64,000 bases of DNA from Asanoa siamensis (GTDB lineage: Bacteria > Actinomycetota > Actinomycetes > Mycobacteriales > Micromonosporaceae). The stretch is taken from contig NZ_BONE01000038.1 of assembly GCF_016862555.1 (NCBI RefSeq), positions 1 to 64,000 on the forward strand, in the 5' to 3' direction. This document shows positions 55,443-62,451 of the stretch, piece after piece. Within the stretch, counting starts at the first letter, position 1. The number at the start of each line of letters is the position of its first letter. A program made the position numbers and the translations under genes. The notes under the pieces are model-generated. The model had not been told where the DNA came from. It was given only the letters and a program-made list of their open reading frames with translations, and searched no databases.

Positions 55443-56327
55443 TCAGGGCAGGGCGGTCGCCGGGGCCAGCAGGCGGGCGGCGTCCCGGCTCGGCGGGGCA
55501 CCGAACTCGCGCCGGTACTCGCGGCTGAACTGCGACGGGCTGTCGTACCCGACGCGGTGGCCGACCTGGCTGATCTCGCCCGGGTGGCTGGCCAGCAGCA
55601 GCCGCGCCTGTTGCAGCCGGATCCGCTTCTGGAACTGGATCGGGCTCATGGCGGTGACCGTCTGGAAGTTGCGGTGGAAGGCGGAGACGCTCATCCCGGC
55701 GAGCCGGGCCAGGTCCTCGACCCGGAACGGCTGCGCGTAGTTGTCGCGGATCCAGCGCACGGCCCGCTCGACGTGCCGCAGCCCGCTGTCGGGCAGGCCG
55801 AGCTGGCGGACCAGGCCGCCCTGCTCGCCGGTCATCACGCGCCAGAGGATCTCCCGCTTCACCAGCGGGGCGAGCACCGCCCGGTCGCGCGGCTGGTCGA
55901 GCAGCCGGAGCAGGCGGACCACCGCGTCGACCAGCTCGGCGGACGCGTCGCTGACCGCGATGCCGGGTGGCGCGGCCGCCGGCACCTCGCCGGGGCCGGC
56001 ACCCACGAGCAGGTCCGCGATCTCGTCCGGGCGCAGCACGAGCCCGAAGCCCAGCGCGGGGCTCGCCACGGTGGCGCCGACGAAGTGCCCGGTGACCGGC
56101 AGGTCGACCGAGGCGACGAGGTACTGGCCGGCCGCGTACTCGTGGACCCGGTCGCCCAGCGACAACCGCTTGGCGCCCTGCGCGATGAGCGCGAGGACGG
56201 TGCCGGACATCGACGGCGACGGCGGCAGCGAGCGGTCGACCTTGGAGATCAACACTCCGTCGATGTCGGTCGTCCAGTCGGGCCGGGCGTGCCGCGCCAG
56301 CAGGGCGCGAAGCTCGTCGAGCTGCAT
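55443..56327 (-). CDS. AraC family transcriptional regulator
   Basis: 294 aa from ATG 56327, one base into the upstream VOC stop (TGATG); a GTG at 56330 is also possible. N-terminal AraC_N-like ligand domain (LALIAQGAKRLSLGDRVHEYAAGQYLVASVDLP in parts), then the two-part helix-turn-helix: RVEDLARLAGMSVSAFHRNFQ and SHPGEISQVGHRVGYDSPSQFSREYRREFG in parts. Likely regulates the downstream aldo-keto reductase gene (inference from position). Confidence 0.92.
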   Translation of the reverse strand: MQLDELRALLARHARPDWTTDIDGVLISKVDRSLPPSPSMSGTVLALIAQGAKRLSLGDRVHEYAAGQYLVASVDLPVTGHFVGATVASPALGFGLVLRPDEIADLLVGAGPGEVPAAAPPGIAVSDASAELVDAVVRLLRLLDQPRDRAVLAPLVKREILWRVMTGEQGGLVRQLGLPDSGLRHVERAVRWIRDNYAQPFRVEDLARLAGMSVSAFHRNFQTVTAMSPIQFQKRIRLQQARLLLASHPGEISQVGHRVGYDSPSQFSREYRREFGAPPSRDAARLLAPATALP

Positions 56328-56707
56328 CACCCGATTTCAGCACACACCGGGTCGGCCCAGCTCGGGAGTGGGATCAGGCAGAAGGGATGGCCGGCCGGGT
56401 CGGCGTAGACGCCCGCACCGTCGAGCTTGCGGGCGCCCAGCGCCAGCACGGCCGCTCCGGCGGCCACTGGGTCGTCGACCATGACGTCGAGGTGGATCTG
56501 CTGCGGCACGGCGGGATCGGGCCAGGTCGGCGGGCGGTGGTCGGGTGCGCGCTGGAAGGCCAGGCCGGACGCGCGGTCGGAGGTGGCGACGACGGCGAAG
56601 TCGTCGTCGCGGTAGGTGATCGGCAACCCGAGCAGCGCGCTGTAGAAGCGGGCGGACGCGTCGGGATCCGGGCAGTCGAGGATCGTGTGGTGCAGACGTC
56701 CGATCAT
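56327..56707 (-). CDS. VOC (glyoxalase-like) family protein
   Basis: 126 aa. Single glyoxalase-like domain: RLHHTILDCPDPDASARFYSALLGLP (in parts) and the closing YADPAGHPFCLIPLPSW, typical of the small VOC proteins widespread in actinomycetes. Substrate unknown. Its stop overlaps the AraC start, so they are coupled; the oxidoreductase gene ends 10 bases upstream. Confidence 0.88.
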   Translation of the reverse strand: MIGRLHHTILDCPDPDASARFYSALLGLPITYRDDDFAVVATSDRASGLAFQRAPDHRPPTWPDPAVPQQIHLDVMVDDPVAAGAAVLALGARKLDGAGVYADPAGHPFCLIPLPSWADPVCAEIG

Positions 56708-56717
56708 CGACCAGACG

Positions 56718-57617
56718 TTATACGGTGAGGACGACCTTGCCCCGCCCGTGCCCGGGTTCGACGTCGCGGTGCGCGTCGGCCGCGGCCGCCAGGGGATAGG
56801 TCCGGCGGACGTGGATCTTCAGGGCGCCGCGGTCCTGCAGGTCGGCCAGCGCGGCCAGGCGGGCGGCCGACCGGGCCGGCGGGGTGACCCGGACGCCCAG
56901 TGCGGCGGCCCGGCCGTGGTCGACCAGCGTCAGGATCCGGTCGCGGTCGCGCACCAGCTCGAGGGAGACGTCCAGGGCCGCGCCGCCGGCGCCGTCCAGG
57001 GCCGCGTCGAAGCCACCCGGAGCCGCCGCCGTCAGCCGGTCGGCAAGGCCTGCCCCGTAGGCGACCGGGACCGCGCCCAGGTCGCGCAGGTAGGCGTGGT
57101 TCTCCGGGCGGGCGGTCGCGACGACCGTCGCACCGGCCGCTACCGCGAGCTGCACCGCGACCGTGCCGACCGCGCCCGCGGCGCCGTGCACCAGCAGCGT
57201 CTCGCCCGCGCCCGGCCGGATCTCCGCGAGCGCGATGTGCGCCGTCTGCGCGCCCGCGGAGAAGCCGCCCCCGATCTCCCACGGCATGCCCGCCGGCTTG
57301 ACGACGACCTGGTCGGCGGGCACCGCGATCAGCTCGGCGTACGCGCCGAGCTGGCCGAAGCCGAGCACCTCGGTGCCTGCCGCGAGGTCGGCGGTGCCCA
57401 CCTCGACCACCCCGGCGAACTCGTTGCCCGGCACGCGCGGGAACGTCGGCGGGACACCGGCCGGCAGCCAGCCGGCGCGGACCGCGCAGTCGTAGGGCTG
57501 CACGCCCGCGGCGCGTACCCGGACCAGCACCTGCCCTTCGGCCGGGACCGGATCGGGCAGCTCCATCAACCGGAGCACGTCGGGACCACCTGGCGCGGTG
57601 AAGGCAGCGGCACGCAT
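56718..57617 (-). CDS. NADP-dependent quinone-oxidoreductase-like protein (zinc-less MDR)
   Basis: 299 aa. Medium-chain dehydrogenase fold: N-terminal GroES-like barrel (MRAAAFTAPGGPDVLRLMELPDPVP) and NADP-binding HGAAGAVGTVAVQLA. No zinc-ligand Cys cluster, so it belongs with QOR-type reductases acting on quinones or enones. Length and motifs are complete. In the same direction as the VOC and AraC genes and probably cotranscribed. Confidence 0.9.
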   Translation of the reverse strand: MRAAAFTAPGGPDVLRLMELPDPVPAEGQVLVRVRAAGVQPYDCAVRAGWLPAGVPPTFPRVPGNEFAGVVEVGTADLAAGTEVLGFGQLGAYAELIAVPADQVVVKPAGMPWEIGGGFSAGAQTAHIALAEIRPGAGETLLVHGAAGAVGTVAVQLAVAAGATVVATARPENHAYLRDLGAVPVAYGAGLADRLTAAAPGGFDAALDGAGGAALDVSLELVRDRDRILTLVDHGRAAALGVRVTPPARSAARLAALADLQDRGALKIHVRRTYPLAAAADAHRDVEPGHGRGKVVLTV

Positions 57618-57658
57618 GCGGGCCAGTCTGCGACCTCAACCCGGCTTGAGGTCAACGC

Positions 57659-58117
57659 TCAGTGTGTCGGCAGGTCCGGCTCGTCGGAGCCCTGGGGGCG
57701 CGACCCGAAGATGCGGCGCTCCGACTCGTCGATGCGGTGGTCGTTGATGCTCGCCTCGCGCCGGCGCATCAGCCCGTGCTCGTCGAACTCCCACAGCTCG
57801 TTGCCGTAGCTGCGCCACCACTGGCCGGTGCCGTCGTGCGACTCGTACTGGAAGCGGACCGCGACCCGGTCGTCGGTGAACGACCACAGGTTCTTGCGCA
57901 GCGCGTAGTCGAGCTCGCGGGACCACTTGTCGGTCAGGAACTCGACGATCGCCGGGCGCCCGACGATGAACAGGTCGCGGTTGCGCCAGACCGAGTCCTC
58001 CGTGTACGCGAGCGAGACGCGCCGCGGATCACGGGTGTTCCAGGCGTCCTCCGCGGCCTGCACCTTCTGGCGCGCGCTGGCCTCGTCGAACGGCGGCAGT
58101 GGTGGTCGGTCGGTCAT
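57659..58117 (-). CDS. DUF1348 (SnoaL/NTF2-like) family protein
   Basis: 152 aa from ATG 58117 with GGAGGGGG about 8 bases upstream. NTF2-like cone fold: [22 protein letters not shown], then [20 protein letters not shown] and [23 protein letters not shown], matching DUF1348. Function of the family is unclear. The gene is 41 bases upstream of the oxidoreductase gene in the same direction. Confidence 0.92.
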   Translation of the reverse strand: MTDRPPLPPFDEASARQKVQAAEDAWNTRDPRRVSLAYTEDSVWRNRDLFIVGRPAIVEFLTDKWSRELDYALRKNLWSFTDDRVAVRFQYESHDGTGQWWRSYGNELWEFDEHGLMRRREASINDHRIDESERRIFGSRPQGSDEPDLPTH

Positions 58118-58151
58118 CGCGGACACCCCCTCCGACCGACCGTAACGCCGT

Positions 58152-58778
58152 CTAGGACTGCCCGGGGGCGAACTGGGCCAGGGCCATCTGCCGGCCGGCC
58201 TCGGTCTCGTCGGCGGTGGCGGTGCCGGACGCCTCGACCACGGCCACCCACTCGTCGATCGAGCCGCGGGAGAACTCCTGGACCTCGGGGGAGCCCGCCG
58301 CCGCGATCGGGTCCTCGAACACCTCGCCGGCCAGGAACAGGGCCAGGCCGAGCAGGGCGCCGTCCCAGCCGGGGCCGACGAACAGCGCGCCGGCGCCGCT
58401 GCCGGCCATCTCGATCGGCACCGTGTGCGTGAACGCGAGCTCGGTGTCGTCGCCGGCGCCGGGGGAGAGGGTCAGGTCGACCACGCTGGTGGGGCCGCCG
58501 AAGGTGATGGTCAGCCGGTGCGGCGGCTCGCAGTGCCGGATCTCGCCGCCGGCGTTGCCCTCGAGCTGGAACGAGCCGCCGGGGCGCAGGTCGCCGCTCA
58601 CGGGATAGAACCAGCGCCTGACCCGGTCGGGGTCGGTGATCGCGTCCCAGACGTCGGCGACCGGCGCCTGGTAGGTCCGGCGGAGCGTCACGCGGACCTC
58701 CTCGCCACCGCCGCCCGCGGCGGGGCCGGTGCCGACCTCGCGGTGGATCGCCTTGAGGTGCTGGGCGATGTCGATCAT
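58152..58778 (-). CDS. SRPBCC domain protein (AHSA1-like)
   Basis: 208 aa from ATG 58778 (AAGGA upstream). AHSA1-type START fold: [43 protein letters not shown] in parts, and [19 protein letters not shown]. Proteins of this type often sit next to ArsR repressors, but no ArsR gene is seen here. An AT-rich palindrome lies 67 bases upstream and probably controls the gene. Ligand unknown. Confidence 0.88.
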   Translation of the reverse strand: MIDIAQHLKAIHREVGTGPAAGGGGEEVRVTLRRTYQAPVADVWDAITDPDRVRRWFYPVSGDLRPGGSFQLEGNAGGEIRHCEPPHRLTITFGGPTSVVDLTLSPGAGDDTELAFTHTVPIEMAGSGAGALFVGPGWDGALLGLALFLAGEVFEDPIAAAGSPEVQEFSRGSIDEWVAVVEASGTATADETEAGRQMALAQFAPGQS

Positions 58779-58845
58779 CCGCCTGTCCTTCCTGTCGGCG
58801 GCGGGCGGGCGCCCGCCGGTGCCGTGCCACAGTCTTGCAGCAGCC

Positions 58846-58857
58846 ACTTATATAAGT
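58846..58857. promoter_or_regulatory. Perfect AT-rich palindrome ACTTATATAAGT
   Basis: A 12-bp palindrome with 10 A/T bases in a window that is overwhelmingly GC, between the SRPBCC start and the end of the radical-SAM gene. It may contain the -10 element (TATAAG) as well as an operator, since SRPBCC genes of this kind are usually ArsR-controlled. Confidence 0.6.
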
Positions 58858-58871
58858 CCAGAGTTAATTCT

Positions 58872-59462
58872 CTACAGGTCGGCCAGCAGCGCGTCGAGGC
58901 GGTCGGTGTCGAGCCAGCCGTTCACCGCGACCGTGCCGGCGGCGTCGACGTCCACCTGGACCCGGTCGACGGTGCCGTCGTCCGGAATGTGGTCGCCGAG
59001 CACGACGAACTCCTGGTTGGTCGAACCGGCCCAGGGGCGGTCGTGGTCGATCCGGTCCCGCAGGAAGGGTCCCGCGATCAGCAGATCGGTGGCGGCGAGC
59101 AGGCGGGCCACGCCCGGCTGCCGGGTGGCCTGGCGGCGCAGGGCGGCGTAGGTGTAGCCCGAGAACGTGAGCATCGACCGGCCACCGGCGCGCACCCGCC
59201 GGGCCACCTCGGCCAGCCCGTCCGCCTGTTCGAACGGCTCGCCACCGAGCAGGGTCAGCCCCGTCGACGGCTCGCCGAGCACCCGGGCCGCCAGCGCGGC
59301 GGCCGTCCAGCGGATGCCGCCTTCGGCCGCGAAGAGGTGCGGGTTGAAGCACCCGGCACACCGGATGGTGCAACCCCGCACCCAGACGGCGGTACGCACG
59401 CCGGGACCTTCGGCCGTCGTGGTCGCCAGGTAGCGGGCGACGGTGACGGTCGGCTCAGACAT
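58872..59462 (-). CDS. Radical-SAM activase-like protein (NrdG-type, 4Fe-4S)
   Basis: 196 aa from ATG 59462. The cluster motif CTIRCAGC (C31-x3-C35-x2-C38) binds a 4Fe-4S centre that cleaves SAM; LLGGEPFEQADGL is the usual SAM-contact motif. It has the size and layout of ribonucleotide-reductase activases (NrdG) but has no nrdD neighbour. Its start overlaps the end of the helix-hairpin-helix gene by 8 bases. It is the last gene of the Ycf46-like operon and probably modifies or activates a partner in it (inference). Confidence 0.9.
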   Translation of the reverse strand: MSEPTVTVARYLATTTAEGPGVRTAVWVRGCTIRCAGCFNPHLFAAEGGIRWTAAALAARVLGEPSTGLTLLGGEPFEQADGLAEVARRVRAGGRSMLTFSGYTYAALRRQATRQPGVARLLAATDLLIAGPFLRDRIDHDRPWAGSTNQEFVVLGDHIPDDGTVDRVQVDVDAAGTVAVNGWLDTDRLDALLADL

Positions 59463-60111
59463 CGACGATGCGGTCCGGATAGGCGGCCGGGTTCTGCGGC
59501 GGGGGCGGCGGGGGCGGCTGCGCCGGGTGGGCGACGATCAGCGGGAGGACCCGGACGTACTCGTGGGGCTGCAGGCCCGCGACGTCGGAGAACTGGTAGA
59601 CGTCCGTGAAGCCGCCGAGCCGGTCCCGGGCGGCGAGGGCGAGCGCGGCCCGCCGGATGTCGAAGTGGGGCAGGGCGGCGATCTCGTCGACGCCGGCCGC
59701 GTTGACGTCGACGGGCTCGGCCGGGGGAGCGGGCCGGTCCGGGGGCGCAGTGGCGTAGCCCGGCGGCGGCACCAGGGGCGGTGTGGCGGCCCCGGGCCGG
59801 GTGCGCCACCGGAGCCACTCCGCGTTGACGAAGAACGCCTGGACGGCGCTGAACAGCCAGGCCAGCGCCAGCACGCCGGTGATCCACTCGTACGCGGTGG
59901 AGCCCTCCGCCACCGTCCCGAAGGCGATGTAGGCCGGGAACGCGACGGCGACGTACAGGATCCCGCTGATCCAGATCGACCTGCGGCGCATCACGGCGCC
60001 CAGCACGATGAACGCGCCACCGCCCAGGCAGCCGAGGCCGCCGATCGCCAGCAGGAGCCAGGAACTCTGGCCGAGCCGCCACCAGAAGCCGCGGTCAGTG
60101 CCGGTCGACAT
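59455..60111 (-). CDS. Membrane protein with a helix-hairpin-helix (ComEA-like) domain
   Basis: 218 aa from ATG 60111. Three or four predicted membrane segments lie in residues 13-100 (LGQSSWLLLAIGGLGCLGGGAFIVLGA, then WISGILYVAVAFPAYIAF in parts). A Pro-rich linker is followed by a helix-hairpin-helix-like domain VDVNAAGVDEIAALPHFDIRRA (about 135-200), in which the LNxAxxxEL pattern of ComEA is partly kept. A second Pro run precedes the C-terminus (PPPPPPPQNP). It joins a DNA-binding-like or protein-binding domain to the membrane. Overlaps the DUF2997-like gene by 17 bases. Confidence 0.85.
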   Translation of the reverse strand: MSTGTDRGFWWRLGQSSWLLLAIGGLGCLGGGAFIVLGAVMRRRSIWISGILYVAVAFPAYIAFGTVAEGSTAYEWITGVLALAWLFSAVQAFFVNAEWLRWRTRPGAATPPLVPPPGYATAPPDRPAPPAEPVDVNAAGVDEIAALPHFDIRRAALALAARDRLGGFTDVYQFSDVAGLQPHEYVRVLPLIVAHPAQPPPPPPPQNPAAYPDRIVDV

Positions 60112-60313
60112 CGGGCACCACCTCCGTCGCGTCGACCCGGGTCCGCGCGCGGTGGATGTCCGCGGTGTAGGCGCTGGACACCGTGGTCGCGTCCAGCAGG
60201 TCCTCGAGCACCGCGATGTGGTCGAGGCAGCCGGGCCCGTGCACGCCGTCGGTCCGCGCGCTGACCGTGCCGTCGGCGGCCACCACCACCGTCACCGTCT
60301 CCCGCGCGGTCAC
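60095..60313 (-). CDS. DUF2997-like small protein
   Basis: 72 aa from a GTG overlapping the Ycf35-like stop (GTGA). Pattern VTVVVAADGTVSARTDGVHGPGCLDH with EDLL resembles DUF2997: a beta-hairpin (DGxVxxxTxGxxGxxC) and then a short helix. In cyanobacteria and other bacteria DUF2997 genes sit directly beside Ycf35/DUF1257 genes, as here, which supports the match. Function unknown. Confidence 0.78.
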   Translation of the reverse strand: MTARETVTVVVAADGTVSARTDGVHGPGCLDHIAVLEDLLDATTVSSAYTADIHRARTRVDATEVVPDVDRH

Positions 60314-60747
60314 CCGCGCCGCCGTTCGACCGCGAAGACCATCCGCACCGCCGCGTCGTCGGTGACCGTCTCGGACTCCAGCCGCAGCCCGGCCGCCGGG
60401 GCGCGGTTTCGCAGCCGCTCGACGACCGCCGCCTGCACCTTCCGGCCGTACGCGACGTCGAGCCGACGGACGATCTCGACCGCCCGCTCCTCGTCGACGC
60501 CGCCGCGGAAGTGTGCCGCCCAGACGCCCTCGGCGTCGCGGGTGAACGCGGCGGTGACGCCGGCCCAGAGCGCGTCGATCCGGTCGGTGGCGTCGGTGAC
60601 GACGGCCCCGGTCTCCCGCAGCGCCGCCGCGAGCAGGCCGCTGTCGCGCATCCGGGTGGAGACCGTGCAGGTGGTGCCGCCCGCGCGGGCCTGGATCACC
60701 GCGGCCGCCGCGAGGGCCGCCGGGACCAGGATCAGGGACACGCTCAT
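60310..60747 (-). CDS. Ycf35/DUF1257-like protein
   Basis: 145 aa from ATG 60747. It has a hydrophobic N-terminus (SLILVPAALAAAAVIQARAG), which most Ycf35 proteins lack, so it may be membrane-tethered. The core shows the DUF1257 order: STRMRDSGLLAAALRETG, then ERAVEIVRRLDVAYGRKVQAAVVERL and AGLRLESETVTDDAAVRMVF, matching the family's RYAYxxVxxxAxxxGFxVxEE pattern. Its partner protein DUF2997 and the Ycf46-like ATPase are next to it. Biological role is not established. Confidence 0.75.
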   Translation of the reverse strand: MSVSLILVPAALAAAAVIQARAGGTTCTVSTRMRDSGLLAAALRETGAVVTDATDRIDALWAGVTAAFTRDAEGVWAAHFRGGVDEERAVEIVRRLDVAYGRKVQAAVVERLRNRAPAAGLRLESETVTDDAAVRMVFAVERRRG

Positions 60748-60774
60748 CGCACCCTCCCGCGCTCGTCGCGCACG

Positions 60775-62406
60775 TCAGAACTCGACATGGCGCCCGCCGT
60801 GGGGGCGCTGCCGCCCGTCGGCGCCGGGCCGCACCGGGCCCGGCTCGGGGTCGAGGTCCTCGGCGGCGGTCGCGGCGACCGCGCGGGCGTCGGCCCAGGC
60901 CCGCACGGCCGCGATCCGTTCGGCCTGGGTGACGCTGAGCGGCACCATGTTGGCCAGGGCCCGGACCACGTCGTCGCGGCGCAGCGGCCGTCGCTCGGCG
61001 AACGCGTCGTAGACCGCCGCGACGAGCGCGTGCTCGATCTCGGCGCCGGAGCAGCCCGCGCTGAGCCCGGTCAGCTCCGCGACCAGTCCGGCGTCGACCG
61101 TGAGGGGGGCGCCCACCCGCGGGTGGCGTAGCCACCGTCCGAGATGGAGCGTCCAGATCGCGTCGCGCTCGGCGCGGGTCGGCAGGTCGACGAAGAACAC
61201 CTCGTCGAACCGGCCCTTGCGGAGCAGCTCGGGTGGCAGGTGCTCGATCTGGTTGGCGGTGGCGATGACGAACACCGGGCGGCTCTTCTCCTGCATCCAG
61301 GTCAGGAACGAGCCGAACACCCGTGACGAGGTGCCGGAGTCGTTGGCGCCGGTGTCGGCGAAGCCCTTCTCGATCTCGTCGATCCAGAGCACGCAGGGCG
61401 AGACGGCCTCGGCGGTCCGGATCGCCCCGCGCATGTTCTGCTCGCTCGACCCGACCAGCCCGGCGAACACCCGGCCGATGTCGAGGCGCAGCAGCGGGAT
61501 GCCCCACGCGGCGGCGACCGCCTTGGCGGTCAGCGACTTGCCGCAGCCGGGCACGCCGGTGATCAGCACGCCGCGCGGCGCCGGCAGGCCGTAGTCCGCG
61601 GCGTCGGCCAACCAGGCGCCCTCGCGCCGGCCGAGCCAGCGCTTGAGGGTCTCCAGGCCGCCGATGTCGGTCAGGCGCGGGCCGCTGTCGACGAACTCGA
61701 GCAGGCCCGCCTTGCGTACCGTCTGCCGCTTCTCCTCCAGGATCACGGGGAGGTCGGCCAGGTGCAGCACGCCGTCGTCGACCATCGCGCGGGCGAAGGC
61801 GTTCTCGGCCTCGTGCAGCGTCAGACCGAGCGCGGCCTTGGCGAACCGCTCGCGGCCGGCGTCGTCGAGGTCGACACGCAGGCGCGGTGAGCCCGCGTTC
61901 GCGCGCAGCATGCCGTCGAGCACGCCGCGGATCTCCTGTTCGGACGGCAGTGGGAAGTCCGCGACGGTGACGTCCTTCTCCAGCTCCACCGGCACCCGGC
62001 TCACCGGCGATACCAGCACGAGCGTGCGGGGCTCGGATTCGGAGCGGAAGGCGGTCGCGACGTCGCGGAGCCGGCGGATCACGGCGGGGTCGCCGGGGTG
62101 ACCGGGCCCGCCCAGCACGGGGTGGAGGTCGCGGAAGACCGCGACCAGCGGCTGCCCCACCCGCAGCAGCGCGTCGAGCGCGTCGGCCGGGTCCGTGGTG
62201 CGGGCCTGTTCCTCGCCGTCGTCGCGGCGCAGGCCGTCGGTCAGCGACCAGGTCCACACCGGACGGGGCTTGCGGACGAGGTCGGCGTCGCCGGCGACGG
62301 CGCGCACCTCGAAGAGCACCCGCAGCTCCTCGTGCGACTCGATGGAGACGATGGGGAAGCGGGCCTTGAGCAACTGGGCGAGGGTGGTCCGGAAGGGCTG
62401 CTCCAC
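60775..62406 (-). CDS. Ycf46-like AAA+ ATPase
   Basis: 543 aa from GTG 62406; no clear ribosome-binding site. N-terminal 230 residues resemble the Ycf46 lead domain (FPIVSIESHEE, PLPSEQEIRGVL, LGLTLHEAENAFA). The linker EEKRQTVRKAGLLEF and IGGLETLKRWLGRR are hallmarks. AAA+ core: Walker A GVPGCGKS (284-291), Walker B VLWIDE (339-344), sensor IATANQIEHLP, arginine-finger RKGRFDEVF and sensor-2 SGAEIEHALVAA. Ycf46 is otherwise known from plastid and cyanobacterial genomes. It starts the five-gene operon, 46 bases from the PQQ-dehydrogenase stop. Confidence 0.9.
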   Translation of the reverse strand: MEQPFRTTLAQLLKARFPIVSIESHEELRVLFEVRAVAGDADLVRKPRPVWTWSLTDGLRRDDGEEQARTTDPADALDALLRVGQPLVAVFRDLHPVLGGPGHPGDPAVIRRLRDVATAFRSESEPRTLVLVSPVSRVPVELEKDVTVADFPLPSEQEIRGVLDGMLRANAGSPRLRVDLDDAGRERFAKAALGLTLHEAENAFARAMVDDGVLHLADLPVILEEKRQTVRKAGLLEFVDSGPRLTDIGGLETLKRWLGRREGAWLADAADYGLPAPRGVLITGVPGCGKSLTAKAVAAAWGIPLLRLDIGRVFAGLVGSSEQNMRGAIRTAEAVSPCVLWIDEIEKGFADTGANDSGTSSRVFGSFLTWMQEKSRPVFVIATANQIEHLPPELLRKGRFDEVFFVDLPTRAERDAIWTLHLGRWLRHPRVGAPLTVDAGLVAELTGLSAGCSGAEIEHALVAAVYDAFAERRPLRRDDVVRALANMVPLSVTQAERIAAVRAWADARAVAATAAEDLDPEPGPVRPGADGRQRPHGGRHVEF

Positions 62407-62451
62407 AGGAGAGCAGTCTGCCGCACCCGGACCACCCCGCCCACGCCCTGC

